Shown piece after piece: positions 1 through 6,186 of a DNA stretch of 11,419 nucleotides (positions are counted from its first letter, which is position 1; every line of letters starts with the position of its first letter). This DNA is from an uncultured Clostridia bacterium (GTDB lineage: Bacteria > Bacillota > Clostridia > TANB77 > CAG-508). The DNA is taken from assembly GCA_934167735.1 (NCBI GenBank), contig CAKPLV010000014.1, positions 1 to 11,419 on the forward strand. The letters are read 5' to 3'. Made by a program: the position numbers and the translations under genes. Below the pieces are notes generated by a model. That model made no database searches, had not been told where the DNA came from, and worked only from the letters and a program-made list of their open reading frames with translations.

Positions 1-1
1 T

Positions 2-121
2 AATTTTATAATTGCTTTATCTGAATTTGCAGAATTAATTCCATATTCATACAAATTTGATGGAGTTTTACATGAATATGGTAAAATTGTTTTTTGTAAT
101 AATATAAAAAAAATACAATAG
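2..121 (+). CDS. 3' end of an unidentified plus-strand protein (partial)
   Basis: An open frame enters from the left edge and runs 39 codons to a TAG at 119-121. The visible tail contains ALSEFAELIPYSYKFDG followed by a short stretch ending in basic and polar residues (NNIKKIQ). The residue mix looks like ordinary folded protein rather than chance low-complexity sequence, and the stop codon sits directly in a terminator hairpin, as at other genes here. I do not recognise the family from this tail. It is the only plus-strand gene in the window and is convergent with the M23 peptidase. It could still be a chance open frame, since the start is outside the window. Confidence 0.55.
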   Translation, partial: NFIIALSEFAELIPYSYKFDGVLHEYGKIVFCNNIKKIQ

Positions 122-144
122 AAAAGTCGTCTATTGTATTTTTT
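108..144. terminator. Bidirectional intrinsic terminator between convergent genes
   Basis: A perfect 15-bp inverted repeat (108-122 and 130-144) with a 7-base loop has an A-run on its left side and a T-run on its right. Read in either direction it gives a hairpin ending in a U-tract. It overlaps the stop codon of the left-edge gene (119-121) and the TAA of the M23 peptidase (143-145), so one element can stop transcription from both sides. The stem is AT-rich, so its strength is uncertain. Confidence 0.8.
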
Positions 145-1153
145 AATATAAATAGTTTTGTGGATTATATGCAACCCCATTAATTCTTATTTCTAAATGC
201 AAGTGATTTCCTGTACTATTTCCTGTACTTCCAACTTCTGCTATTCCTTGTCCTTGTTCTACATATGTACCTGCACTATAATATAATTTACTACAATGTC
301 CATAATATGTTTCAACTCCATTATCATGTTGAATTACTGTTAAATATCCATATGATCCTTTTCTTCCTGAAAAAGTAATTGTTCCAGATGCTGCAGCTTT
401 TATAACTGTTCCCCTTGGTGCAGCTATATCTAATCCTGTATGATCACTAACTCTTATACTACTTTTCGCACCAAATCTTGATGTTATTGAACCAGATATT
501 GGTCTTATTAAATTTATTCCTAAATTTACTTTTTGATATGATATATTTGATGAAGTGTTTACTTTTCCTGTAGTTTTAACTGTTTTCTTTTTAGCTACTT
601 GAACAGGTTCTTCTTTTTTTACATATAATGATGCTACTGTATCTTCTATTGATGAAAAATCTGCTAAATTTGTTTCATATAATTCTAGTATTGAAATTTT
701 ATCAATATTATTGCTGTCTTTTTCCTTTAATTGTGCAACTATTTGCTCAGCTTCTGCAAAATCTTTTACATATGCTTTTTCATTTTCTCCTTCAACTATA
801 GCATAATAATTGTAATATGGAATTCCTGACATTTTAACTTTTTCATAAATTTCATCATCATTCGTAACTACATTTCTTTTTAATAAACACAATTTGTATT
901 CTGGTAGATTATTGACCTGAACAAATGCTATATTGCTGTTACCTTCCTGATCTCCATCTTCCATATATTTGTTTATTTTTGCTTGTAATTTACTTTTATC
1001 TTTACTATATCCAACAAATTCTCCATCTATTGTTACACTATATATTGGTTTAAAAAACAAAGCGACTGCACAGATAATTAGAAATATTGAAACAGCTATG
1101 AGTATTGTAAGTTTCATTGATTTTCTTGCAAACACTAATATTTGTTTTATCAT
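143..1153 (-). CDS. Membrane-anchored M23 (LytM-type) peptidoglycan peptidase
   Basis: A predicted zinc endopeptidase acting on peptide cross-links of the cell wall outside the membrane. Residues 14-34 form one hydrophobic segment after a basic N-terminus, which suggests a signal anchor with the rest outside. Residues 36-180 are an alpha/beta region opening with YSVTIDGEFVGY, a style common ahead of clostridial M23 domains. A Lys/Thr/Ser-rich linker follows (about 180-205), then the M23 domain (about 215-336). The family's active-site residues are all present: H238 and D242 (HxxxD), H286 (YYGH), and H317/H319 (HLH). By comparison with LytM, the zinc ligands are H238, D242 and H319. The ATG at 1151-1153 has AAAGGAG about 8 bases upstream. 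No LysM or G5 domain is visible. Coat genes lie just upstream, so a SpoIIQ-like sporulation role is possible but unproven; vegetative wall remodelling is equally likely. Confidence 0.9.
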   Translation of the reverse strand: MIKQILVFARKSMKLTILIAVSIFLIICAVALFFKPIYSVTIDGEFVGYSKDKSKLQAKINKYMEDGDQEGNSNIAFVQVNNLPEYKLCLLKRNVVTNDDEIYEKVKMSGIPYYNYYAIVEGENEKAYVKDFAEAEQIVAQLKEKDSNNIDKISILELYETNLADFSSIEDTVASLYVKKEEPVQVAKKKTVKTTGKVNTSSNISYQKVNLGINLIRPISGSITSRFGAKSSIRVSDHTGLDIAAPRGTVIKAAASGTITFSGRKGSYGYLTVIQHDNGVETYYGHCSKLYYSAGTYVEQGQGIAEVGSTGNSTGNHLHLEIRINGVAYNPQNYLY

Positions 1154-1183
1154 TCTACTTCTCCTTTGAATCTCTTTTTTTGT

Positions 1184-1213
1184 ATTTTATCCTATTTTGA
1201 TATAATTTAGCAA
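1184..1213 (-). promoter_or_regulatory. Candidate sigma-A promoter of the M23 peptidase gene
   Basis: On the minus strand, TTGCTA (1208-1213) and TAAAAT (1184-1189) are separated by 18 bases. It lies about 30 bases upstream of the start codon and downstream of the coat-operon terminator, as expected for an independent transcript. AT-rich background makes chance matches likely. Confidence 0.45.
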
Positions 1214-1300
1214 TTTTGTTTCTTTTCGATCTATTTGACTATACTCTCGTTTTCTTTCTTTTTCTTAATAATAATTATTATTTCTTTGTTTTTTATACAA

Positions 1301-1338
1301 GACAAAAAAATAATATGAGATAATTCTCATATTATTTT
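1301..1338 (-). terminator. Intrinsic terminator of the coat protein operon
   Basis: A 14-bp perfect inverted repeat (1307-1320 and 1325-1338) with a 4-base loop is followed on the minus strand by a run of U residues (the A-run at 1304-1310). It begins 4 bases after the TAA of the last coat gene and separates that operon from the M23 gene. Confidence 0.85.
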
Positions 1339-1342
1339 AATT

Positions 1343-1591
1343 TTATCCTTGTTGTAATTCTGTTTTAACAGTTTGTACTTCTGTTGTTGATGCTTTTTGT
1401 GCAGGTTTATAATAACCTTTATTAGAAGCTACTTTAAATAATTCATATTGGAAACTTTCATCATTATTTCTTATTTGTTGAAATGTTTGTCTTAATTGCA
1501 TATTTTCTGATTCTGATATTGCTGTTTGATATGCAGTTAAATCTGATTTAACATTCCCCAATATGTCATTTACCATCGTTTTTTCATTCAT
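1343..1591 (-). CDS. CotF-like spore coat protein
   Basis: An 82-residue soluble, probably all-helical protein that resembles the spore coat F family. Helical regions are at about 3-28 and 30-56, followed by the KGYYKPA motif (about 58-64) that typically closes this domain, then a short polar Thr/Gln-rich tail. It is presumably incorporated into the spore coat or another layer of the developing spore; no enzymatic residues are evident. I prefer the internal ATG at 1589-1591 because AGAAAGGAAG lies 8 bases upstream. The longer reading from 1615 would place that ribosome binding site inside the coding region. The 1615 ATG overlaps the stop of the upstream gene (ATGATTAG), so the upstream gene ends next to this gene's ribosome binding site and the two are probably translationally coupled. 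The family call rests on pattern recognition, not alignment. Confidence 0.75.
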   Translation of the reverse strand: MNEKTMVNDILGNVKSDLTAYQTAISESENMQLRQTFQQIRNNDESFQYELFKVASNKGYYKPAQKASTTEVQTVKTELQQG

Positions 1592-1607
1592 ATTATTCTC
1601 TTCCTTT

Positions 1608-1796
1608 CTAATCATTTAAAAAACTCATTAATTTTTGTTTTGTATTTAATGCGTCTTGTGCTGATTTTTTAAACATTTGCTTTATTTGTGCATCTTGTAC
1701 TTGATCTGAATAAGTTGTTAATTTTTGATATGCTGTTTCATGTGCTCCTATTAAGTGTCTTAGATGTTGTAATTCAGCTTGTGTTAAGTCTGCCAT
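1608..1796 (-). CDS. Small CotF-related spore protein
   Basis: A 62-residue protein predicted to be a two-helix hairpin (about 4-30 and 32-60). It opens with MADLTQAELQHLRHLIGAHE, a pattern I associate with short clostridial proteins encoded beside a CotF-type coat protein. His11, His14, His19 and Glu20 are clustered, but I cannot claim metal binding. The ATG at 1794-1796 follows an extended ribosome binding site (AGAAAGGGTGAT), a long match to the 16S anti-SD, which suggests strong translation. It is the first gene of a two-gene operon with the larger CotF-like protein. It probably works in the spore coat or at the forespore surface as a partner of that protein. Its small size and lack of signal peptide fit an abundant structural component. 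Confidence 0.7.
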   Translation of the reverse strand: MADLTQAELQHLRHLIGAHETAYQKLTTYSDQVQDAQIKQMFKKSAQDALNTKQKLMSFLND

Positions 1797-1827
1797 AATA
1801 TCACCCTTTCTATATATTATATAATCA

Positions 1828-1857
1828 TATTGTGTACTTTTTTTTCCAATTTATTCA
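1828..1857 (-). promoter_or_regulatory. Possible forespore (sigma-G/F-like) promoter of the coat operon
   Basis: On the minus strand TGAATA (1852-1857) is followed after exactly 17 bases by CACAATA (1828-1834). The Bacillus sigma-G consensus is TGAATA, a 17-18 base spacer, then CATACTA, so the -35 is exact and the -10 matches 5 of 7. No well-spaced sigma-A -35 pairs with the TATAAT at 1816-1821. The -35 lies just past the pcrA terminator. The base composition makes this tentative. Confidence 0.3.
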
Positions 1858-1898
1858 AAAAAAATTTACCATGTGAAATTTTCACATGGTAAATTTTT
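1852..1898 (-). terminator. Strong intrinsic terminator of pcrA
   Basis: A perfect 18-bp inverted repeat (1860-1877 and 1881-1898) with a 3-base loop is the longest and most GC-containing stem in the window (core ACCATGTGAA). On the minus strand it is followed by an uninterrupted U-run and then GAATAAA. The pcrA TAA (1897-1899) forms the base of the stem, so the hairpin starts before translation ends. Confidence 0.9.
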
Positions 1899-4182
1899 AT
1901 AATACTTCAAGATTTGCAAATCTCGCCATTAGTCTTTTATGTCCAAATTTATCAAAATTAATATCTACTTTTAAATCATTTCCTTCTTCTTCTACATAGT
2001 TGATTGTTCCTTCACCAAATTTCTTGTGATAAACTTTAACTCCAGATTTATATTGTGATAAGTCAATTTCATTACTATCTTTCTTTTGAACTATGTTATT
2101 TAAGAAGCTTTCTGCTGTTCTAAATGCAAATCCTTGTGCAGATTTTGCCACATTTGCATATTGTGGTTCTGTAGCTTTATATGTTTTTATAGAACTATTA
2201 CTCTTACTTCCATAGCTCCAAGAATAACTGCTTTCTGAAATGTTTGAACTTGAATTATCTTCATATCCATCTAATAGTTCTTTTGGTATTTCTTTTAAGA
2301 ATCTTGAAGGTGGATTATGAGTGGTTGATCCAAATGTTGTTCTTTGTTTACTATTTGTTAAATACAAGTTTTCTTTTGCTCTTGTTACTCCAACATAACA
2401 TAAACGTCTTTCTTCTTCTAATTCTTTTTCTTCTCCAATAGATTTATATCCTGGAAAAATTCCTTCTTCCATTCCAACTAAAAATACAACTGGGAACTCT
2501 AATCCTTTTGCACTATGTAATGTCATTAATGTAACCGCTTCATCAGTTTCTTCCATATTGTCTAAATCACTAGATAATGTAATTCCTTCAAGAAAGTCAC
2601 TTAATCCATTTTCTGCAGATTCTTCTTCAAATTCTATAGCAACATTTAAAAATTCGTCTAAGTTGGCTATTCTGTTCTCTGCTTCTGTTGTGTTTTCATT
2701 TTCTAATGCTTTTGTGTATCCTGTATCTTTTAATACTTTCTTTATCAATTCTGATATTTTCATTTTGTCTTTTTGACTCATTAATTCTTCCATACAATTA
2801 ATGAATTCTCTTGAATTTAGATAAACTCTATTTAATCCATATTGCTCAGCATTTTTTATAATTTCATACATTGGTGTATTTGTTTCATCTGAAATTTTTG
2901 CAATATTTTCCAAACTTGTTTTTCCAATTCCTCTTTTTGGCTCATTGATTATTCTATTTAAACTTAAATTGTCTGATGGATTTTGTATTAATCTTAAATA
3001 TGATATGATGTCTTTTATTTCTTTTCTTTCATAGAATTTTAATCCACCTATAATTTTATATGGTATTGATTCCCTTCTAAGAATTTCCTCTATTGCTCTT
3101 GATTGTGTATTCATTCTATATAATACTGCAAAATCTGAATATTTATAATATTCTTCTCTTCTTAAATGTTCTATTTGTTCTGCAATATATCTTCCTTCAT
3201 CATATTCATTATCTGCTGAAAATATTTTTGGTAAATTTCCTTTTTCGTTTTCTGTCCATAATTTTTTGTCATATTTAACTTCATTATTTTTAATTACTGC
3301 ATTTGCAACATTTAATATACTTCCTGTACATCTATAATTTTGTTCAAGTTTTATGATTTTTGTTCCTGGAAAGTCTTTTTCAAAATTTAAAATATTAGAA
3401 ATATCTGCTCCTCTAAAACTATATATTCCTTGATCATTATCTCCAACTGCTGTAATATTTCCATATTTTGATGCAAGTAATGTTACTAATGTGAATTGTG
3501 ATTTGTTAGTATCTTGATATTCGTCTACAAGCACATATTTAAATTTGTTTGTATAATATTCAAGAATATCTGCATTGTTCATTAATATTTTTATTGTATA
3601 ATTTATAATATCATCAAAGTCTATTGCATTATTTTCTTTAAGTTTTCTTTGATATAATTCATAAACTGATGCTATTTTTTCTTTTCTGAAATCTCCATGT
3701 GCTTTTGCCATATATTTTTCTGGTTCTAACATTTCATTTTTTGCATTACTTATTTCTGCAATTACTGATTTGTCACTAAATAGTTTTTCATCCATTTGTA
3801 AATCTTTTAAACATTGTTTTACTAATGTTCTTTGATCTGTTGTATCAAATATTATGAATGATGATTCAAATCCTATTCTATCTATAAACTTTCTCAATAT
3901 TCTTACACATATTGAATGAAAAGTTCCTACCCACATGTCTTTAGCTTTTTCTCCAACTAAATTGGCTATTCTTTCTTTCATTTCATTTGCAGCTTTATTA
4001 GTAAATGTTATTGCCAATATATTCCATGGCAATACATTTTTTTCTCCAATTAAGTATGCTATTTTATGTGTTAATACTTTAGTTTTACCACTTCCAGCTC
4101 CTGCAATTACAAGGCATGGACCTTCTGTATTTATTACTGCTTCATATTGTTTATCATTTAATCCGTTTAGTATTTCTTCCAT
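1897..4182 (-). CDS. pcrA: ATP-dependent DNA helicase PcrA (UvrD family)
   Basis: A superfamily 1A 3'-5' DNA helicase that acts in repair, in removing RecA from DNA, and in resolving transcription-replication conflicts. All family motifs are present, numbered from the preferred start: Q-motif (Q12), Walker A GAGSGKT (28-34), motif Ia TFTNKAANEM (about 59-68), Walker B VDEYQD (219-224), motif III GDNDQGIYSFRGAD (247-260), motif IV QNYR (281-284), motif V TLHSAKGLEF and motif VI VGVTRAKENLYL. The C-terminal 56 residues contain the KVYHKKFGEGTI Tudor-like element that binds RNA polymerase in PcrA. At 761 residues it has normal family length. I start at the ATG (4180-4182), which has AGAAAGGA 7 bases upstream; an upstream in-frame TTG at 4206 lacks its own site. 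Motif III has Asn and Gly where many PcrA proteins have Asp and Ser (GDDDQSIY). The gene has its own promoter and terminator, so it is probably monocistronic. Confidence 0.96.
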   Translation of the reverse strand: MEEILNGLNDKQYEAVINTEGPCLVIAGAGSGKTKVLTHKIAYLIGEKNVLPWNILAITFTNKAANEMKERIANLVGEKAKDMWVGTFHSICVRILRKFIDRIGFESSFIIFDTTDQRTLVKQCLKDLQMDEKLFSDKSVIAEISNAKNEMLEPEKYMAKAHGDFRKEKIASVYELYQRKLKENNAIDFDDIINYTIKILMNNADILEYYTNKFKYVLVDEYQDTNKSQFTLVTLLASKYGNITAVGDNDQGIYSFRGADISNILNFEKDFPGTKIIKLEQNYRCTGSILNVANAVIKNNEVKYDKKLWTENEKGNLPKIFSADNEYDEGRYIAEQIEHLRREEYYKYSDFAVLYRMNTQSRAIEEILRRESIPYKIIGGLKFYERKEIKDIISYLRLIQNPSDNLSLNRIINEPKRGIGKTSLENIAKISDETNTPMYEIIKNAEQYGLNRVYLNSREFINCMEELMSQKDKMKISELIKKVLKDTGYTKALENENTTEAENRIANLDEFLNVAIEFEEESAENGLSDFLEGITLSSDLDNMEETDEAVTLMTLHSAKGLEFPVVFLVGMEEGIFPGYKSIGEEKELEEERRLCYVGVTRAKENLYLTNSKQRTTFGSTTHNPPSRFLKEIPKELLDGYEDNSSSNISESSYSWSYGSKSNSSIKTYKATEPQYANVAKSAQGFAFRTAESFLNNIVQKKDSNEIDLSQYKSGVKVYHKKFGEGTINYVEEEGNDLKVDINFDKFGHKRLMARFANLEVL

Positions 4183-4218
4183 TATATTTTCCTTTCTATT
4201 TCTCAAATGTATGTTTGT

Positions 4219-4247
4219 ATTTTACTATATTTAATTGTTTTTTGCAA
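4219..4247 (-). promoter_or_regulatory. Sigma-A promoter of pcrA
   Basis: TTGCAA (4242-4247) and TAAAAT (4219-4224) on the minus strand are separated by exactly 17 bases. The gap between the ZIP gene stop and the pcrA start is only 73 bases, and the promoter fills it. I see no convincing terminator after the ZIP gene, so read-through into pcrA is possible. Confidence 0.65.
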
Positions 4248-4255
4248 TAGTTATT

Positions 4256-4999
4256 TTAAATTTTAGTAACAACTATTCCAATGATAATTCCTATTATATT
4301 TCCTAATGCTACAATTCTACCTTTATATAATTTATTTGATTCAGGTATTAATTCACCTGATACTATGTATAACATTGCACCAGCAGCAAAACTTAAACAT
4401 ATTGCTATTATTTTTTTTGATACTTTTCCTATTATTACTCCTATTAATGCTCCTATTCCTGTTGCAATTCCTGATAATATAACATAAATCATTATTTTAT
4501 ATATTTTCATTCCACCTTTTTTCATTGGCAGTGCCATTGATATTCCTTCTGGTACATCATGTAAACATATTGCTATCGCAAGTGATAATCCTAATTTACT
4601 TGAAGCCTCAAATCCTGAGCCAATAGCTAATCCTTCTGGTATGTTATGAAGTGCAAGCCCAATACTTACAACTATTCCTGTTTTTAACAAATTACTATTA
4701 GAATTTAAAAATTCATGACTTGAATTAAACTTTTTCTCAACTAATATGTCACATATAAACATTATAATTATTCCAATTATTATTCCCTCTATTGTTTCTA
4801 TTATCCCACTAATTGTTAATGCCTCTGGAATTAAATCAAAACAAATAACAGACATCATTAATCCTGAAGCAAATGAAAGTACAAAACTTAAAAATCGATT
4901 AGAATTGCTTTTTAAAACACATCCAATTATTCCACCAATAGTTGTTCCTATTGTTCCGAAAAACAATCCCAATATTGTTGTATTAATTATATTATTCAT
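4256..4999 (-). CDS. ZIP-family divalent metal transporter
   Basis: A 247-residue membrane protein of the ZIP family, related to ZupT-type importers that bring zinc and sometimes iron or manganese into the cytoplasm. About eight hydrophobic segments can be traced. The family metal-site motifs are intact: LHNIPEG (117-123) in TM4 with H118 and E122, and LHDVPEG (146-152) in TM5 with H147 and E151. Supporting motifs are FDLIPE (54-59) and SGELIPES (214-221). The TM3-TM4 loop (about 88-105) is Asn/Ser-rich and not His-rich, unlike many eukaryotic ZIPs. The ATG at 4997-4999 follows AAAGGAG after an A/T-rich spacer; that binding site lies in a hairpin arm (see 5001-5046). Metal specificity cannot be told from the sequence. 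Neighbours are unrelated housekeeping genes, so context does not identify the metal. Confidence 0.92.
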   Translation of the reverse strand: MNNIINTTILGLFFGTIGTTIGGIIGCVLKSNSNRFLSFVLSFASGLMMSVICFDLIPEALTISGIIETIEGIIIGIIIMFICDILVEKKFNSSHEFLNSNSNLLKTGIVVSIGLALHNIPEGLAIGSGFEASSKLGLSLAIAICLHDVPEGISMALPMKKGGMKIYKIMIYVILSGIATGIGALIGVIIGKVSKKIIAICLSFAAGAMLYIVSGELIPESNKLYKGRIVALGNIIGIIIGIVVTKI

Positions 5000-5000
5000 A

Positions 5001-5046
5001 AAAAAAGCTCCTTTAAAATATATTATATTAAGTATATTTTAAAGGA
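5001..5046 (-). terminator. Hairpin: prfA terminator that also contains the ZIP ribosome binding site
   Basis: A perfect 14-bp inverted repeat, TCCTTTAAAATATA (5009-5022) and its complement (5033-5046), flanks a 10-base loop. On the minus strand the hairpin begins 12 bases after the prfA stop and is followed by GCTTTTTTTAT, so it has the form of an intrinsic terminator. Its 3' arm carries AAAGGAG, the ribosome binding site of the ZIP gene, whose ATG immediately follows the U-run. Any transcript reading through from prfA would hide that site in the stem. A TATAAT on the minus strand lies at 5022-5027, spanning the loop edge, but no good -35 pairs with it. The palindrome may be a terminator, a translational control element or an operator; these are not exclusive. 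Confidence 0.65.
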
Positions 5047-5058
5047 TTCTTTTTATTA

Positions 5059-6120
5059 CTATTCTTCTTCACCTTTTAATCTTTCAGCTCTATCTGCTGC
5101 AATTAAGTTATCTATCATTTCATCTAAATCTCCATTTAAGAAATTTTCCATTTGATAAATACTCATACCAATTCTATGATCTGTTATACGTCCTTGTGGA
5201 TAATTATATGTACGTATTTTTTCACTTCTGTCTCCACTACCTACTTGACTTTTTCTTGCACTTGAAATTTCTGATTCTTGTTTTTCTTTTTCTATATTAT
5301 ATAGTCTTGAACGTAACATTTTCATTGCATATTCTCTGTTTTGTAATTGTGAACGTTCTGTTTGGCATTCAACAACAATTCCTGTTGGTTCATGTATTAA
5401 TCTTACGGCTGATGATGTTTTGTTTATATGTTGTCCTCCAGCACCTGAAGCCCTAAACACTTCCATTTTTATATCTGCTGGGTTTATTTCTATTTCTACA
5501 TCTTCAACTACTGGAAGTACAGCAACCGTAGCAGTTGAAGTATGTATTCTTCCACTACTTTCTGTATCTGGAACTCTTTGTACTCTGTGTACACCACTTT
5601 CAAATTTTAGTCTACTATATGCTCCTTTTCCAGTAACCATAAATGAGATTTCTTTATATCCACCTAGTTCTGTTTCATTTTCGTTTAAAACATCAATTTT
5701 CCAATGTTTTCTTTCTGCATACATTGAATACATTCTAAATAATGTAGCAGCAAATAGTGCAGCTTCTTCTCCTCCAGCTCCACCACGAATTTCACAAATA
5801 ATGTTTTTATCATCATTTGGATCTTTTGGAATTAGTAATGCTTTTAGTTCATCTTCTATTTGTGGAATTCTTTCTTTAGCTTCATAATAATCTATTTCAG
5901 CTAATTCTTTTAATTCCTTGTCTTCCATCATTTCTTTAGCATCTTCTAATCTTTGTTTTTCTTTTTTATACTCTCTATATTTTTGTACAATTTCTTCTAT
6001 TGAACTATGTTCTTTTATAAGTTTTTGCCATTCATCTTGTTTAGCAATTATTTGAGGATCACTTATTAATTCTGTTAATTCCTCATATCTTTTTTCAACT
6101 GCCTCTAATTTGTCAAACAT
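5059..6120 (-). CDS. prfA: Peptide chain release factor 1 (RF1)
   Basis: Class I release factor that reads UAA and UAG in the ribosomal A site and triggers hydrolysis of peptidyl-tRNA. At 353 residues it has family length. The catalytic GGQ loop is at 228-230 in SGAGGQHINKT. The codon-recognition PxT motif is P184-D185-T186 in RVPDTESSGRIHTS, which assigns RF1; RF2 carries SPF there. The N-terminal coiled domain (1-100) and IRGGAGGEEAALFA (111-124) are typical. The ATG at 6118-6120 has AAAAGGAG 8 bases upstream and a near-consensus promoter just before it. Its own stop is TAG, an RF1 codon. The methyltransferase gene prmC, which modifies the GGQ glutamine and often follows prfA, is not downstream here; a ZIP transporter is. 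Confidence 0.97.
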   Translation of the reverse strand: MFDKLEAVEKRYEELTELISDPQIIAKQDEWQKLIKEHSSIEEIVQKYREYKKEKQRLEDAKEMMEDKELKELAEIDYYEAKERIPQIEDELKALLIPKDPNDDKNIICEIRGGAGGEEAALFAATLFRMYSMYAERKHWKIDVLNENETELGGYKEISFMVTGKGAYSRLKFESGVHRVQRVPDTESSGRIHTSTATVAVLPVVEDVEIEINPADIKMEVFRASGAGGQHINKTSSAVRLIHEPTGIVVECQTERSQLQNREYAMKMLRSRLYNIEKEKQESEISSARKSQVGSGDRSEKIRTYNYPQGRITDHRIGMSIYQMENFLNGDLDEMIDNLIAADRAERLKGEEE

Positions 6121-6152
6121 ATGTATTTCTCCTTTTCTATAATCTGCTCTAT

Positions 6153-6181
6153 ATTATACTATATATTAACAATTTTTTCAA
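6153..6181 (-). promoter_or_regulatory. Near-consensus sigma-A promoter of prfA
   Basis: TTGAAA (6176-6181) and TATAAT (6153-6158) on the minus strand are separated by 17 bases, the best promoter match in the window. The -35 begins 5 bases after the yhaN-like stop codon. There is no clear terminator between them, so prfA may receive both its own and read-through transcripts. Confidence 0.75.
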
Positions 6182-6186
6182 GAGTA

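Noticed and set aside
1267..1282. 16-base perfect palindrome AATAATAATTATTATT upstream of the M23 gene
   Set aside because: Low-complexity A/T sequence gives such palindromes by chance. No U-run or overlap with the promoter boxes supports an operator or terminator.
3935..4234. Plus-strand frame across the pcrA N-terminus and promoter
   Set aside because: It is antisense to Walker A and other invariant helicase motifs, so the real coding strand is not in doubt.
4183..4270. Inverted repeat AATAGTT/AACTATT around the ZIP stop codon as a terminator
   Set aside because: Only 7 bp with an 18-base loop and no U-run at the right place. It overlaps the pcrA -35 box, so it is likely chance.
5420..5887. 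155-residue plus-strand open frame opposite prfA
   Set aside because: It is antisense to the highly conserved RF1 gene, has no ribosome binding site of note, and its composition reflects the complementary strand. Shadow.
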